From Mesorhizobium sp. DCY119 (GTDB taxonomy: Bacteria > Pseudomonadota > Alphaproteobacteria > Rhizobiales > Rhizobiaceae), in assembly GCF_003590645.1 (NCBI RefSeq), contig NZ_CP031834.1, positions 2,480,501-2,544,500 of the forward strand: DNA of 64,000 nt, given 5' to 3'. The translations under genes were made by a program, and so were the position numbers. Each line of letters opens with the position of its first letter. Within the stretch, counting starts at the first letter, position 1. Shown one piece after another: positions 37,391 to 45,872 of the stretch. The notes below the pieces were generated by a model that made no database searches, was not told the origin of the DNA, and was given only the letters and a program-made list of their open reading frames with translations.

Positions 37391-38386
37391 TCACCCGCCG
37401 GTAACGCTCATATGGCGCGAGACGGCGGGGCGGCTGGTGCGGCGGTCGATGATGAAGTCGTGGCCCTTGGGCTTGCGGCCGATGGCTTCGTCGATGGCGC
37501 TGGAGAGAAGTTCGTTGCCTTCGGAGGCGCGCAGCGGTGCGCGCAGGTCGGCGGCGTCTTCCTGGCCGAGACACATATAGAGCGTGCCGGTGCAGGTCAG
37601 CCGCACGCGGTTGCAGCTTTCGCAGAAATTATGCGTCATCGGCGTGATGAAGCCGAGCCGGCCGCCGGTCTCGGCAACCTCGACATAGCGCGCCGGGCCG
37701 CCGGTCTTGTAGGGAATGTCGGTCAGCGTGAACTGGCGCTCGAGATCGGCGCGCAGCAGCGACAGCGGCAGATACTGGTCGGTGCGGTCAAGATCGATCT
37801 CGCCCATCGGCATGGTCTCGATGACGGTCAGGTCCATGCCGCGGCCATGCGCCCAGCGCAGCATCTCGGGCAGCTCGATATCGTTGAAGCCCTTCAGCGC
37901 CACCGCGTTGAGCTTGATCTTGAGCCCGGCAGCCTGCGCGGCGTCGATGCCGGCCATCACCTTGTCGAGATGGCCCCAGCGGGTGACGGCATGGAATTTC
38001 TGCGCGTCGAGCGTGTCGAGCGAAACATTGATGCGCTTGACGCCGCAATCGGCGAGCTCCCCGGCGAAGCGGGCAAGCTGCGAGCCGTTGGTGGTCAGCG
38101 TCAGCTCTTCCAGAGCACCGCTCTTGAGGTGGCGCGACAGCTCGCGCACCAGATGCATGATGTTCTTGCGCACCAGCGGTTCGCCGCCGGTCAGCCGCAA
38201 TCTGCGCACGCCTTTCTCGATGAAGACGGTGCACAGCCGGTCGAGCTCTTCCAGCGAGAGCAGATCCTTCTTGGGCAAAAAGGTCATGTCTTCCGCCATG
38301 CAATAGGTGCAGCGGAAGTCGCAGCGGTCGGTGACCGACACGCGCAGATAGCTGATCGTGCGACCGAATGGATCGATCATGTTCAT
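37391..38386 (-). CDS. moaA: GTP 3',8-cyclase (molybdenum cofactor biosynthesis protein A)
   Basis: 331 residues from the ATG at 38386 (AGGAAG 9 bases upstream); ATGs at 38380 and 38404 are alternatives. [26 protein letters not shown] is the radical-SAM CxxxCxxC cluster; [12 protein letters not shown] the SAM-binding [27 protein letters not shown] the C-terminal Fe-S CxxC...C binding GTP; and the C-terminal Gly-Gly (SVTGG) needed for activity is present. First step of Moco synthesis with MoaC. The later steps mobAB are 8 kb away. No Moco riboswitch is apparent. Confidence 0.96.
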   Translation of the reverse strand: MNMIDPFGRTISYLRVSVTDRCDFRCTYCMAEDMTFLPKKDLLSLEELDRLCTVFIEKGVRRLRLTGGEPLVRKNIMHLVRELSRHLKSGALEELTLTTNGSQLARFAGELADCGVKRINVSLDTLDAQKFHAVTRWGHLDKVMAGIDAAQAAGLKIKLNAVALKGFNDIELPEMLRWAHGRGMDLTVIETMPMGEIDLDRTDQYLPLSLLRADLERQFTLTDIPYKTGGPARYVEVAETGGRLGFITPMTHNFCESCNRVRLTCTGTLYMCLGQEDAADLRAPLRASEGNELLSSAIDEAIGRKPKGHDFIIDRRTSRPAVSRHMSVTGG

Positions 38387-38591
38387 GCGAAGGCGCTTCC
38401 TCATGCCGTCAGCGTGACGGCTCTTGCCCCTGAATGTCGTGTATTCGTACCCGTCATTCAAGATAGGTGATATCGGTCTTTGGTAACATCTCCGTAGCCG
38501 ACGCTGCAATGTCGGCTTTGTGGCACAGCTTTTTCACCTTTTCGGTGAACCCGAAGGCGCGTAGGGAAGGGGCCGAAACAAGGGCAGGACG

Positions 38592-38942
38592 ATGACGGCG
38601 CCAACTGAACTGAGAGTATCGAAGGATCGCCGCACGCTGACGGTGACGTTTCCCAACCACCATCCGTTCGAGCTGTCGGCCGAACTGCTGCGCGTCGCTT
38701 CGCCCTCGGCGGAAGTGCAGGGGCATTCGCCGGAACAGCGCGTCACGGTGCCGGGCAAACGCAACGTGGCAATCTCCAGGATCGAGCCGGTCGGCAATTA
38801 TGCGGTGCGCATCATCTTCGACGACACGCACGACACCGGCATCTTCACCTGGAACTATCTGCATACGTTGGGCCACGAGAAGGACGAGCGCTGGAACGCC
38901 TATCTCGCCGAGCTTCAGCAAAAGGGCATGAGCCGGGGATAG
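38592..38942 (+). CDS. DUF971 protein
   Basis: 116 residues. TELRVSKDRRTLTVTFPNHHPFELSAELLRVASPSAEVQGH and YAVRIIFDDTHDTGIFTWNYLHTLG are the DUF971 (gamma-butyrobetaine hydroxylase N-terminal-like) motifs, a small beta fold also seen near Fe-S assembly genes. It stands divergent from moaA with about 200 bases between the starts. There are no cysteines, so it does not bind metal by itself through that residue. The role is unknown; a link to Moco or Fe-S enzymes is a guess. Confidence 0.9.
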   Translation: MTAPTELRVSKDRRTLTVTFPNHHPFELSAELLRVASPSAEVQGHSPEQRVTVPGKRNVAISRIEPVGNYAVRIIFDDTHDTGIFTWNYLHTLGHEKDERWNAYLAELQQKGMSRG

Positions 38943-39000
38943 CGTCTTAAAAGCGTCATCGAGTTAGCATACGGCGCGAGCAGGAAACGGAGGTTTGGGA

Positions 39001-39612
39001 ATGTCGAAAATCACCACCGTCGAACAGCTCGAAGCGCTCTACGGCCTGCCCGGCGAGACCTCGCTGGTCAAGGAACTCGACCACATCATTCCCGAATATG
39101 CGGCCTTCATCGAAGCGTCGCCCTTCGCAGCCCTTGCTACTACCGGCCCGGAAGGTCTCGACTGCTCGCCGCGCGGCGATCTCGCCGGCTTCGTGCGCAT
39201 CCACGACGAACGGACGCTGATGATGCCCGACCGGCGCGGAAACAACCGCGCCGATTCGCTGAAGAACATCATCCGCGACGACAAGGTGGCGCTGCTGTTT
39301 CTCGTCCCGGGCTCCGGCACGACCTTGCGGGTCAACGGCCGCGCCTACATCACCACGGATGCCGAGCTATGCGCGTCCTTCACGGTCGAAGGCAAGCCGG
39401 CGCGCTCGGTTACTGTGATCAAGGTCGAGGCCGTCTATTTCCAGTGCGCGCGGGCCATCGTCCGGTCCGAATTGTGGAACCCGGAAAAGCACGTCGATCC
39501 GAAGTCGCTGCCGACGCCGGGCCAGATACTTGCGGTGACAAGCCGGAAAAACATCGACGGCGAGAAGTACGATCGCGAATGGCCGGAGCGCGCAAAAGCC
39601 AGCATGTGGTAG
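39001..39612 (+). CDS. Pyridoxamine 5'-phosphate oxidase-fold protein (MSMEG_1061-like)
   Basis: 203 residues from the ATG at 39001, preceded by GGAGG 7 bases upstream. DHIIPEYAAFIEASPFAALATTGPEGLDCSPRGDLAGFVRI and LMMPDRRGNNRADSLKNIIRDDKVALLFLVPGSGTTLRVNGRAYI are the split-barrel flavin-binding motifs; SRKNIDGEKYDREW is the late block. This subgroup has the longer N-terminal helix and likely binds FMN or F420-like cofactor; substrate unknown. Same direction as DUF971 with about 55 bases between; convergent with marR. Confidence 0.9.
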   Translation: MSKITTVEQLEALYGLPGETSLVKELDHIIPEYAAFIEASPFAALATTGPEGLDCSPRGDLAGFVRIHDERTLMMPDRRGNNRADSLKNIIRDDKVALLFLVPGSGTTLRVNGRAYITTDAELCASFTVEGKPARSVTVIKVEAVYFQCARAIVRSELWNPEKHVDPKSLPTPGQILAVTSRKNIDGEKYDREWPERAKASMW

Positions 39613-39627
39613 GAGGCGCGACCGCCT

Positions 39628-40080
39628 TCAGGTGTTTTTCATCACCTCGGAAATGCGTGTCATCATAGCGCCCATGCGGTCGCATTCGGACGGGGAGGTC
39701 TGGGCCATCACCGTCTCGATCAGGCCGTTATAGATGTGCAGGGCTTCCATCAGGAGTTCCTCGCCATTGCCCGTGAGGGTCAGCCGCATGATTCGCTTGT
39801 CCTTGGCGTCGTTTTCGCGGGTAAGCAGGCCGCGCTTTTCCAGCTGGGGCAGAAGCATGGTAATATTCGACCGTCCGACCAGCAATTTGCGGGCGAGATC
39901 ATGCTGGGACATGCCTGGATGCCGGTAGAGGTTCATCAGCATGTCGAGCTGCGCGAGTTTCAGGTCGAGCGGCTGCAGCGCCTTGCTCAAGGCTGCCACG
40001 ACGGCCTTTTCGGCGCGCACCAAAGCGATCCAGTTGCGGAACCGCGGATTGTCCCAGGGGAGGTCTTGCTTATTGTTCAT
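39628..40080 (-). CDS. MarR-family transcriptional regulator
   Basis: 150 residues. LDLKLAQLDMLMNLYRHPGMSQHDLARKLLVGRSNITMLLPQLEKRGLLTRENDAKDKRIMRLTLTGNG is the MarR winged helix with the recognition helix GRSNITMLLPQLE and the DKRI wing. Flanking helices form the dimer. It is divergent to an alpha/beta hydrolase; 47 bases with TGAAC/GTTCA repeats lie between and probably form a shared operator. A ligand is not predictable. Confidence 0.93.
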   Translation of the reverse strand: MNNKQDLPWDNPRFRNWIALVRAEKAVVAALSKALQPLDLKLAQLDMLMNLYRHPGMSQHDLARKLLVGRSNITMLLPQLEKRGLLTRENDAKDKRIMRLTLTGNGEELLMEALHIYNGLIETVMAQTSPSECDRMGAMMTRISEVMKNT

Positions 40081-40083
40081 GTT

Positions 40084-40108
40084 TGAACTATTATGTTCAC
40101 AGTTGAAC
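40084..40108. promoter_or_regulatory. MarR operator candidate
   Basis: TGAAC-TATTAT-GTTCA (40084-40099) is an inverted repeat, and GTTGAAC follows at 40102-40108. TATTAT/ATAATA in the middle could be the -10 of the divergent promoters. Placed between marR and the hydrolase gene. Confidence 0.68.
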
Positions 40109-40127
40109 CGTTGGTCGGATCGTCAAT

Positions 40128-41036
40128 ATGGCATCAATTGGTTTGAAGGTCATCCGGGGTGTCTTCGGTGCTGCCGAACATATAGCACCGCGATTGGGCG
40201 GACGCGCTGCGTTTGAGCTCTTCTGCCGAACACCTGACCCGAAAAAGCTGAGTGCAGGCGAGCGGCGCGCGGTCGAAGCGGCCAGGGGCTTCATGGCTGA
40301 GGCGCGGCATCACCGGCTGAAAGTCGGCTCAGGATGCGTGAGCGTTCACGAGTTTCGCCCCGAGGGCCATCCCGCAACCGCAACCGTGCTCGTCATCCAT
40401 GGCTGGCGCTCGCGCACCGAATATATGCGCGCCCTCATCGACGGTTATCGCAAAGCGGGCTTTCGCGTGATGTCGCTCGATCTGCCGGGGCACGGCGGGT
40501 CGACGGGCCGCAGGCTCAACATGGCCATGGCCGTCGAAGCGACCGCAGCGGCGGCGCAATGGTTCGGCCCGTTTGCAGCGGTTGTCGGCCACTCTTTCGG
40601 CGGCGCGGTCGCAGCTTGTGCGGCCTCCGGCATGATCAAGGGCACAGCGCCTCTGCCGACGGAACGTCTCGTGATGATCGCAGCGCCAAACGCGCTGACG
40701 GACGTGCTCAATGGATTTCGCAGACATACGAATGTCGGGGAAAAATCGGCCCGCGCGCTCGACAAGCAGATCAAGCGAATCTCCGGTCATCCGATGGCCG
40801 AGTTCGTAGCGTCCCGATATATCGCGCAGATGCAGATCCCGACGCTTGTCATCCACGCGCCCAACGATGCGGAGGTGCCGGCTTCAGACGCAAAGACGCT
40901 TGCGGCTGCCGGCGACCATGTCAGGCTTTTGTGGGCCGAAAACCTCGGGCATCGCCGCATATTATCCGACCAGAATGTCGTGTCGGAAGCGGTGGGTTTC
41001 GTGGAACAGCCACGCGAGCAAGCCGTCGTCCATTAG
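40128..41036 (+). CDS. Alpha/beta hydrolase
   Basis: 302 residues. VLVIHGWRSRTEYMRALIDGYRKAGFRVMSLDLPGHGGSTGR carries the HGW oxyanion region; the nucleophile Ser is in AAVVGHSFGGAVAA; Asp in TLVIHAPNDAEVPA and His in AENLGHRRIL complete the triad. An N-terminal 70-residue extension precedes the fold. Likely an esterase or lipase-like enzyme of unknown substrate, under control of the divergent MarR regulator 47 bases away. Confidence 0.9.
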   Translation: MASIGLKVIRGVFGAAEHIAPRLGGRAAFELFCRTPDPKKLSAGERRAVEAARGFMAEARHHRLKVGSGCVSVHEFRPEGHPATATVLVIHGWRSRTEYMRALIDGYRKAGFRVMSLDLPGHGGSTGRRLNMAMAVEATAAAAQWFGPFAAVVGHSFGGAVAACAASGMIKGTAPLPTERLVMIAAPNALTDVLNGFRRHTNVGEKSARALDKQIKRISGHPMAEFVASRYIAQMQIPTLVIHAPNDAEVPASDAKTLAAAGDHVRLLWAENLGHRRILSDQNVVSEAVGFVEQPREQAVVH

Positions 41037-41254
41037 CAGTCACCGCTACAGCATCGCGACCGATCCGTTTTCCGGCGTCGCTCACGCCCTTGTGAAGCGG
41101 CGAGGCAACAACGTTGGCGAAATTTATCTTCCCTTAACGAAATCGGTATGAATCGATATAGTCGCGTCCTACATCGGTAGTGAACGAGCCGATCGTTCTC
41201 GGCGCGGCGAGAAACGGGAAACCGTCCGAGATACCGGGCGGAGACGGATGATCG

Positions 41255-43171
41255 ATGAATTTCTCTCTGAAAAGAACCGTAGCGCTGCCGATAACGGTTC
41301 TTGCCGCCTCGCTGGCTTTCGGCGCACCTGCAGACGCTCAAGGGTTATTCGATGCCTTGTTCGGAGGCGGGCGCGTCCAGCGGATGCAGAGGGAAGAATT
41401 TCCACCGCCGCCGCACGCCGAGAGGCGGGTGCCCAAACCCAAGCGTACGGCAACAGGAACTCCTGCTGCGGTGGCCAAGATCACCGGGCCGACCTATTAC
41501 ACCTACAAAGCCGATCCGCTCGTTCGCGTGGACCTCGGCGCGCTGTCGAAGATTACGCAGCCGGTGTCATTCGAGCCATCGCTGGGTGGAACCTCCTTTC
41601 GGGAGGGACTTGCCGGTCTGGACGGGTTTGACCTCTCGGCTGAAAAGGATGTCGCCAAAGCCCTTACCGACTATTACGCGGCTAATTCCGATTACATCTG
41701 GGTAAGCGGCGCGACCGCGAACGCGCGGGCGCAGGATGCGGTTCGCGTTCTCGGCGAGGCGCCTACCCATGGACTGGACGCGGCCGACTACGCCGTCACG
41801 GTGCCCGCCACCGGCTATTCGCTCGACGACATGGCTGCGCGCCAGCGCGAATTGATGCGCTTTGAGATGACGCTCTCGGCACGCGTGCTGCGCTATGTTC
41901 GCGATGCGCAGAATGGCCGCGTCGATCCGAACAGGATTTCCGGATACCACGATTTTCCAGCCAAGCCGCTGGACATGGTCAACGTTCTGAAGACCCTGGC
42001 TCATACCAGCGAAGTGCGCCCCTATATGGAATCCTGGCATCCGCAGAACGCGGAATACCAGGCTTTGCGCGTCGAACTTGAGTCGTTGGAAGCCAGTTCG
42101 GAAAACGACATCGTCGTCGATCCGAAGCTGTTCTTGCGGCCGGGCCAAAGCAGCCCGGAACTGCCGAAGCTGCTGCAGCTTATCGCACGCGATTATCCCG
42201 ACGACATCGGCCAATATTCCGAGGTGCTGGGTCGGCTCGGCGCGAGCGAGGCCTATGTCGACGAGTTGGTGCCCGTCATCAAGATGGCTCAGGAAAAAGT
42301 CGGTCTGAAGCCGGACGGCGTGATCGGGCCGCGCACCGTGGGCGAGCTCGCCGGAACGTCTAAGGCGGACCGCATCGACAAGGTGCTTTTCGCGCTGGAA
42401 CAGATGCGCTGGCTGCCCTCCGATCTCGGCAGTCCCCGCGTTTTCATCAACCAGCCGGCATTCACGGCAAGCTATATCGACGGCGATACGGAAAAGCTGA
42501 AGATGCGCGTCGTCATCGGTCGGCCGACCAATCAGACAAGCTTCTTCTACGATGAAATCGAGCAGGTGGATTACAATCCCTATTGGGGCGTTCCCCAGTC
42601 GATCATAGTCAACGAGATGCTGCCAAGACTGCGCCGCGATCCCGGTTATCTCGACCGTTCCGGCTATGAGGTGACCGATTCGAAGGGACGAAAAATTCCA
42701 TCGTCTTCGATCAACTGGGGGCAGTATGGCGCAAAGATTCCCTACAGCGTGCGGCAGACACCCAGCGAAGCCAACGCTCTCGGCGAACTGAAAATCCTGT
42801 TTCCCAACAAGCATGCGATCTACATGCACGACACGCCGCAGAAGAGCCTGTTCGACCGCGATTCGCGCGCATTCAGCCATGGCTGCGTCAGGTTGAAGGA
42901 TCCGCGCGGCATGGCAGCGGCGGTGCTGGACACGACGGTCGACCACATCGCGCAGAAGCTGAAGCAAGGCCATTCGTCGGAGCGCGTCACGCGAAAAATT
43001 CCGGTCTATGTCGCTTACTTCACCGCCTGGCCGGAGATGAACGGCAAGGTCGAGTATTTCGGCGACGTCTATGACCGCGATGCGCATCTGAAGATGGCTC
43101 TGGAAAAGGCCGAGGCCGTGCGTACGCCGCCAAGCATCCGGCAAGTCTCCCAGGCCGACAGCGAGTTCTAA
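41255..43171 (+). CDS. YcbB-type L,D-transpeptidase
   Basis: 638 residues with a signal peptide (about 1-28, ending APADAQ). A PG-binding-type helical domain (about 305-350: IKMAQEKVGLKPDGVIGPRTVGEL) and a YkuD catalytic domain with the lid region of YcbB follow; the active site is HMHDTPQK...FSHGCVRLKDP, Cys about 544 with His about 542. It makes 3-3 crosslinks in peptidoglycan. Alphaproteobacteria with polar growth rely on several such enzymes. The C-terminal ~90 residues are an uncommon extension. Upstream 217 bases hold no gene. Confidence 0.93.
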   Translation: MNFSLKRTVALPITVLAASLAFGAPADAQGLFDALFGGGRVQRMQREEFPPPPHAERRVPKPKRTATGTPAAVAKITGPTYYTYKADPLVRVDLGALSKITQPVSFEPSLGGTSFREGLAGLDGFDLSAEKDVAKALTDYYAANSDYIWVSGATANARAQDAVRVLGEAPTHGLDAADYAVTVPATGYSLDDMAARQRELMRFEMTLSARVLRYVRDAQNGRVDPNRISGYHDFPAKPLDMVNVLKTLAHTSEVRPYMESWHPQNAEYQALRVELESLEASSENDIVVDPKLFLRPGQSSPELPKLLQLIARDYPDDIGQYSEVLGRLGASEAYVDELVPVIKMAQEKVGLKPDGVIGPRTVGELAGTSKADRIDKVLFALEQMRWLPSDLGSPRVFINQPAFTASYIDGDTEKLKMRVVIGRPTNQTSFFYDEIEQVDYNPYWGVPQSIIVNEMLPRLRRDPGYLDRSGYEVTDSKGRKIPSSSINWGQYGAKIPYSVRQTPSEANALGELKILFPNKHAIYMHDTPQKSLFDRDSRAFSHGCVRLKDPRGMAAAVLDTTVDHIAQKLKQGHSSERVTRKIPVYVAYFTAWPEMNGKVEYFGDVYDRDAHLKMALEKAEAVRTPPSIRQVSQADSEF

Positions 43172-43258
43172 GACTTCAGGCACCCCAAACGGGTGGTGAA
43201 ACAGTACGCAAAATAAGCATACTGCCTTGCGTCTGGGGCGGGTTTTATTGCGTTGGGT

Positions 43259-43447
43259 ATGTTCGAAATTGTCGTGCTGCTAGCCGTCATTGTTCCGACG
43301 GCCGGCTATTTTTTATATGCGCATCTGGTCGTGCATCTGGTTTGCCGCGACAACGATGGTGCTGCCCGCTGGATCATGCGGCTCTTTGCAAGCAACTACC
43401 TGTTGCTTGCCGCGGTTCTTTGGATGCTTTGGCCGACGATGCGCTGA
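43259..43447 (+). CDS. Small two-helix membrane protein
   Basis: 62 residues from ATG at 43259 (a TTG at 43253 is possible). MFEIVVLLAVIVPTAGYFLYAHLVVHLV and a second hydrophobic stretch FASNYLLLAAVLWMLWP make two transmembrane helices with a short loop RDNDGAARWIMR. No family I recognise. It lies between the transpeptidase and the tRNA-Val gene. Sequence character supports a real gene; no ribosome site stronger than TTGGGT is seen. Confidence 0.6.
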   Translation: MFEIVVLLAVIVPTAGYFLYAHLVVHLVCRDNDGAARWIMRLFASNYLLLAAVLWMLWPTMR

Positions 43448-43482
43448 AGCCAACTACAAATAGGAAAATTCGGATAGGGATA

Positions 43483-43557
43483 TGGTGGGCGATGCAGGGA
43501 TTGAACCTGCGACCCCACCCGTGTGAAGGGTGTGCTCTCCCGCTGAGCTAATCGCCC
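43483..43557 (-). tRNA. tRNA-Val (anticodon CAC)
   Basis: 75 nt with encoded CCA (43483-43485 on the complementary strand). Acceptor GGGCGAT pairs with ATCGCCC; the D-arm is TAGCTCAGCGGGAGAGC; the anticodon stem CACCC/GGGTG encloses TTCACAC with anticodon CAC; the T-arm is GCAGGTTCAATCCCTGC. All cloverleaf parts are normal. It reads the valine codon GTG. Confidence 0.96.
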
Positions 43558-43624
43558 GCTCGTTGCCCGAAGGCCAAGCGAGCCGCGATATAAGGGACGG
43601 GAATGACCGAAGTCAAGGCACCGA

Positions 43625-44305
43625 TCAGTTTGCCGCCGCGATAAGTTTGTCGGCCAGCGCCACCGTCAGTTCGTCGAAGTGCGAGATGATTTTCGATGGC
43701 TCGAATTCGCGCGCATGCCGGTCGGTATAGCCGAAATCGACCGCGACGACCGGAATGCCGGCTGCCTTGGCCGTGTCGATGTCGGTTTGCGAATCGCCGA
43801 CCATCACCGCGCGATCACGATCGCCTCCGGCCATTGCGATGGTTTCGGTCAGATGCCGGGGGTCCGGCTTGCGGAATGCGAATGTGTCCTGGCCGCAGAT
43901 GGCGGCGAAGTACCGGGTCATGTCGAGTGCTTCGAGCAGCTTGCGCGAAAAACCTTCGGTCTTGTTGGTACAGACCGCCATCAGGAAGCCGGCATCGGCG
44001 AAACGATCGAGCGCATCCAGCACGCCCGGGTAGGGCAGGGACTTGCCGGGGATGTTTTCACCGTAGTGGTCGATGAAGAGCGCAAACAGCCGGTCATGTT
44101 CTGCAACCGGCAGAGGCGTCCTGCTGGCAGCGAAGGCGCGTTCGATCATCACACGGCCGCCATGGCCGACGAAGCTGCGGAAGCCTGTCGCGTCGGTATG
44201 CGGCACGCCGCCGGCGCCGAGGCTGTGATTAAGGCTCTCGAGCAGATCCGGCGCCGTGTCGACCAATGTTCCGTCGAGGTCGAATACGATGATTGGGCTG
44301 CTCAT
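43625..44305 (-). CDS. gph: Phosphoglycolate phosphatase (HAD family)
   Basis: 226 residues. The HAD nucleophile motif is [12 protein letters not shown] (Asp 9 and 11); a helical cap with [16 protein letters not shown] follows; motif II is VCTNKT, motif [12 protein letters not shown] (Lys) and motif [19 protein letters not shown]. It hydrolyses 2-phosphoglycolate, a by-product of DNA repair or photorespiration-like reactions. In Rhizobiales gph often neighbours rpiA and gor, as here. Divergent from rpiA with 156 bases between. Confidence 0.93.
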   Translation of the reverse strand: MSSPIIVFDLDGTLVDTAPDLLESLNHSLGAGGVPHTDATGFRSFVGHGGRVMIERAFAASRTPLPVAEHDRLFALFIDHYGENIPGKSLPYPGVLDALDRFADAGFLMAVCTNKTEGFSRKLLEALDMTRYFAAICGQDTFAFRKPDPRHLTETIAMAGGDRDRAVMVGDSQTDIDTAKAAGIPVVAVDFGYTDRHAREFEPSKIISHFDELTVALADKLIAAAN

Positions 44306-44461
44306 GAGATGTCCTGCTGCTTAATGAATAAGTCGGTCGCGCATAGCCTGAGCGACCTTGCGGCGCAAGCAAAGTCGATTGGGCCTGAAGGCCAGAAAAC
44401 CTTTGCCGAAACAGCCAAAGATGCTAGGAGCGCGACCGAACGAGGACGTGGCGACATTCCC

Positions 44462-45160
44462 ATGGATGCAAGAGCATTGAAGATCGAGGCGGCGCGGGCC
44501 GCGCTTGAACATGTCACGGACGGGATGCGGCTCGGCATCGGCACCGGCTCGACCGCCGAGGAATTCGTCCGGCTGCTTGCCGAAAAGGTTGCGGCAGGCA
44601 TGAAGATCATCGGTGTTCCGACCTCTGAACGCACCGCCGCGCTGTGCCGCGAACTGGGTGTTCAATTGTCGACGCTTGACGAGACACCGGAGCTTGACCT
44701 GACGATTGACGGCGCCGACGAGGTCGATGCGCAGCTTACGCTGGTCAAGGGCGGCGGCGGCGCGCTCTTACGCGAGAAAATCGTGGCTGCAGCCTCGAAG
44801 AAAATGATCGTGATTGCCGATCAATCGAAGCTGGTCGACACGCTGGGCAAGTTTCCGCTGCCGATAGAGGTGAACAAATTCGGACTGAAGGCAACCGAGC
44901 TGGCAATCGCTGCCGTTGCCGAAAATCTTGGCCTTTCGGGCCCGCTGACATTGAGGATGACGAACGGCGCGCCTTTTGTTACAGACGGCGGACATTTTAT
45001 CGTCGACGCATCTTTTGGCCGCATTCCCGATCCAAGAGCGCTATCAAATGGTCTTCACGCCGTTCCGGGGGTTGTCGAGCACGGTCTGTTCCTGGGCTTG
45101 GCGCAGGCGGCAGTCATCGCGGGTGCGGACGGCATCAGAACGGTCCGCGCGACCCAATAA
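44462..45160 (+). CDS. rpiA: Ribose-5-phosphate isomerase A
   Basis: 232 residues from the ATG at 44462. [20 protein letters not shown] and [49 protein letters not shown] hold the substrate-binding GTGST and catalytic Asp/Glu/Lys (DGADE..., [11 protein letters not shown]); [11 protein letters not shown] is the late motif. It interconverts ribose 5-phosphate and ribulose 5-phosphate in the pentose phosphate pathway. The next gene follows after about 20 bases, so they are probably co-transcribed. Confidence 0.96.
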   Translation: MDARALKIEAARAALEHVTDGMRLGIGTGSTAEEFVRLLAEKVAAGMKIIGVPTSERTAALCRELGVQLSTLDETPELDLTIDGADEVDAQLTLVKGGGGALLREKIVAAASKKMIVIADQSKLVDTLGKFPLPIEVNKFGLKATELAIAAVAENLGLSGPLTLRMTNGAPFVTDGGHFIVDASFGRIPDPRALSNGLHAVPGVVEHGLFLGLAQAAVIAGADGIRTVRATQ

Positions 45161-45179
45161 AGAGGGAGTTTTATCCATT

Positions 45180-45767
45180 ATGACGTTGGTCAATCGTGTT
45201 CGCCGCTTCTCCGCGGTTCTGGCGGCTTCGGCAATGGTCGCAATTGCGTCGCCGGCCTTTTCGCAGGAAATCTCGGACGCGCACCTGAAGGCAGCCCGCG
45301 AGGCGGTGGCGGCGATTCATGCCACCGACCTGTACGACAACATCCTGCCCCAGGCAGCGGGAGCGCTGAAGGCGCAGCTTATCCAGAAGAATCCGGACCT
45401 TCAGGAAGTCATCACCAAGACGGTTGACGAAACGACACTGAAGCTTGCTGGCCGCCGCTCCGACCTGGAGAAGGAAGCAGCGCTTGCCTATGCGCGGGTG
45501 TTCTCGGTCGAGGATCTCAACGGCATTGCCACTTTCTACAATTCGGCACCGGGCAAAAAGCTTCTTTCCGATGGCCCGATCGTGGCGCGCGAAGTCAGCA
45601 AGGCCGCCGATATCTGGCAGCGTGGCGTCGCTCGCGATCTCGCCGAGGAAACCGGCAAGGCGCTCGACAAGGCGCTCGAGGGCAAGTCCGCTCCGGCAAT
45701 CACCGATCCGGCAACGCCGACGCCTGACGCGACAGCACCGGCGCCTGCGCCTGCTCCCGCCAACTGA
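45180..45767 (+). CDS. Secreted DUF2059 protein
   Basis: 195 residues from the ATG at 45180, with GAGGGAG upstream. The signal peptide ends near ASPAFSQ (about 31). The mature part is helical: DLYDNILPQAAGALKAQLIQ, YARVFSVEDLNGIATFYNSAPGKKLL (the DUF2059 signature) and a Pro/Ala-rich tail ending TAPAPAPAPAN. Periplasmic, of unknown role. It follows rpiA and precedes gor, an order I believe is common in Rhizobiales. A strong terminator follows. Confidence 0.9.
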   Translation: MTLVNRVRRFSAVLAASAMVAIASPAFSQEISDAHLKAAREAVAAIHATDLYDNILPQAAGALKAQLIQKNPDLQEVITKTVDETTLKLAGRRSDLEKEAALAYARVFSVEDLNGIATFYNSAPGKKLLSDGPIVAREVSKAADIWQRGVARDLAEETGKALDKALEGKSAPAITDPATPTPDATAPAPAPAPAN

Positions 45768-45794
45768 TCGAGCCTTTACAAAATTGCATAGTAG

Positions 45795-45825
45795 AAAAGC
45801 CCGGCCCTTGCCGGGCTTTTCTTTT
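45795..45825 (+). terminator. Rho-independent terminator after the rpiA-DUF2059 operon
   Basis: AAAAGCCCGGC (45795-45805), loop CCTT, GCCGGGCTTTT (45810-45820), then CTTTT. Perfect stem with U-tract. Confidence 0.9.
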
Positions 45826-45872
45826 GCGGCTTTGGCTCCTAACTGTCACTTGCCGCGCACGGAGACAGAATC

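Noticed and set aside
36971-38470. Plus-strand 499-codon frame opposite moaA
   Set aside because: Begins in the palindromic elements and continues antisense to moaA, which has all radical-SAM motifs.
38387-38591. Molybdenum cofactor riboswitch upstream of moaA
   Set aside because: I could find only a 7-bp AGCCGAC/GTCGGCT hairpin and none of the multi-helix layout expected.
43679-45160. Extended 493-codon reading of rpiA
   Set aside because: The extra 260 codons are antisense to gph; family similarity starts at the ATG at 44462.
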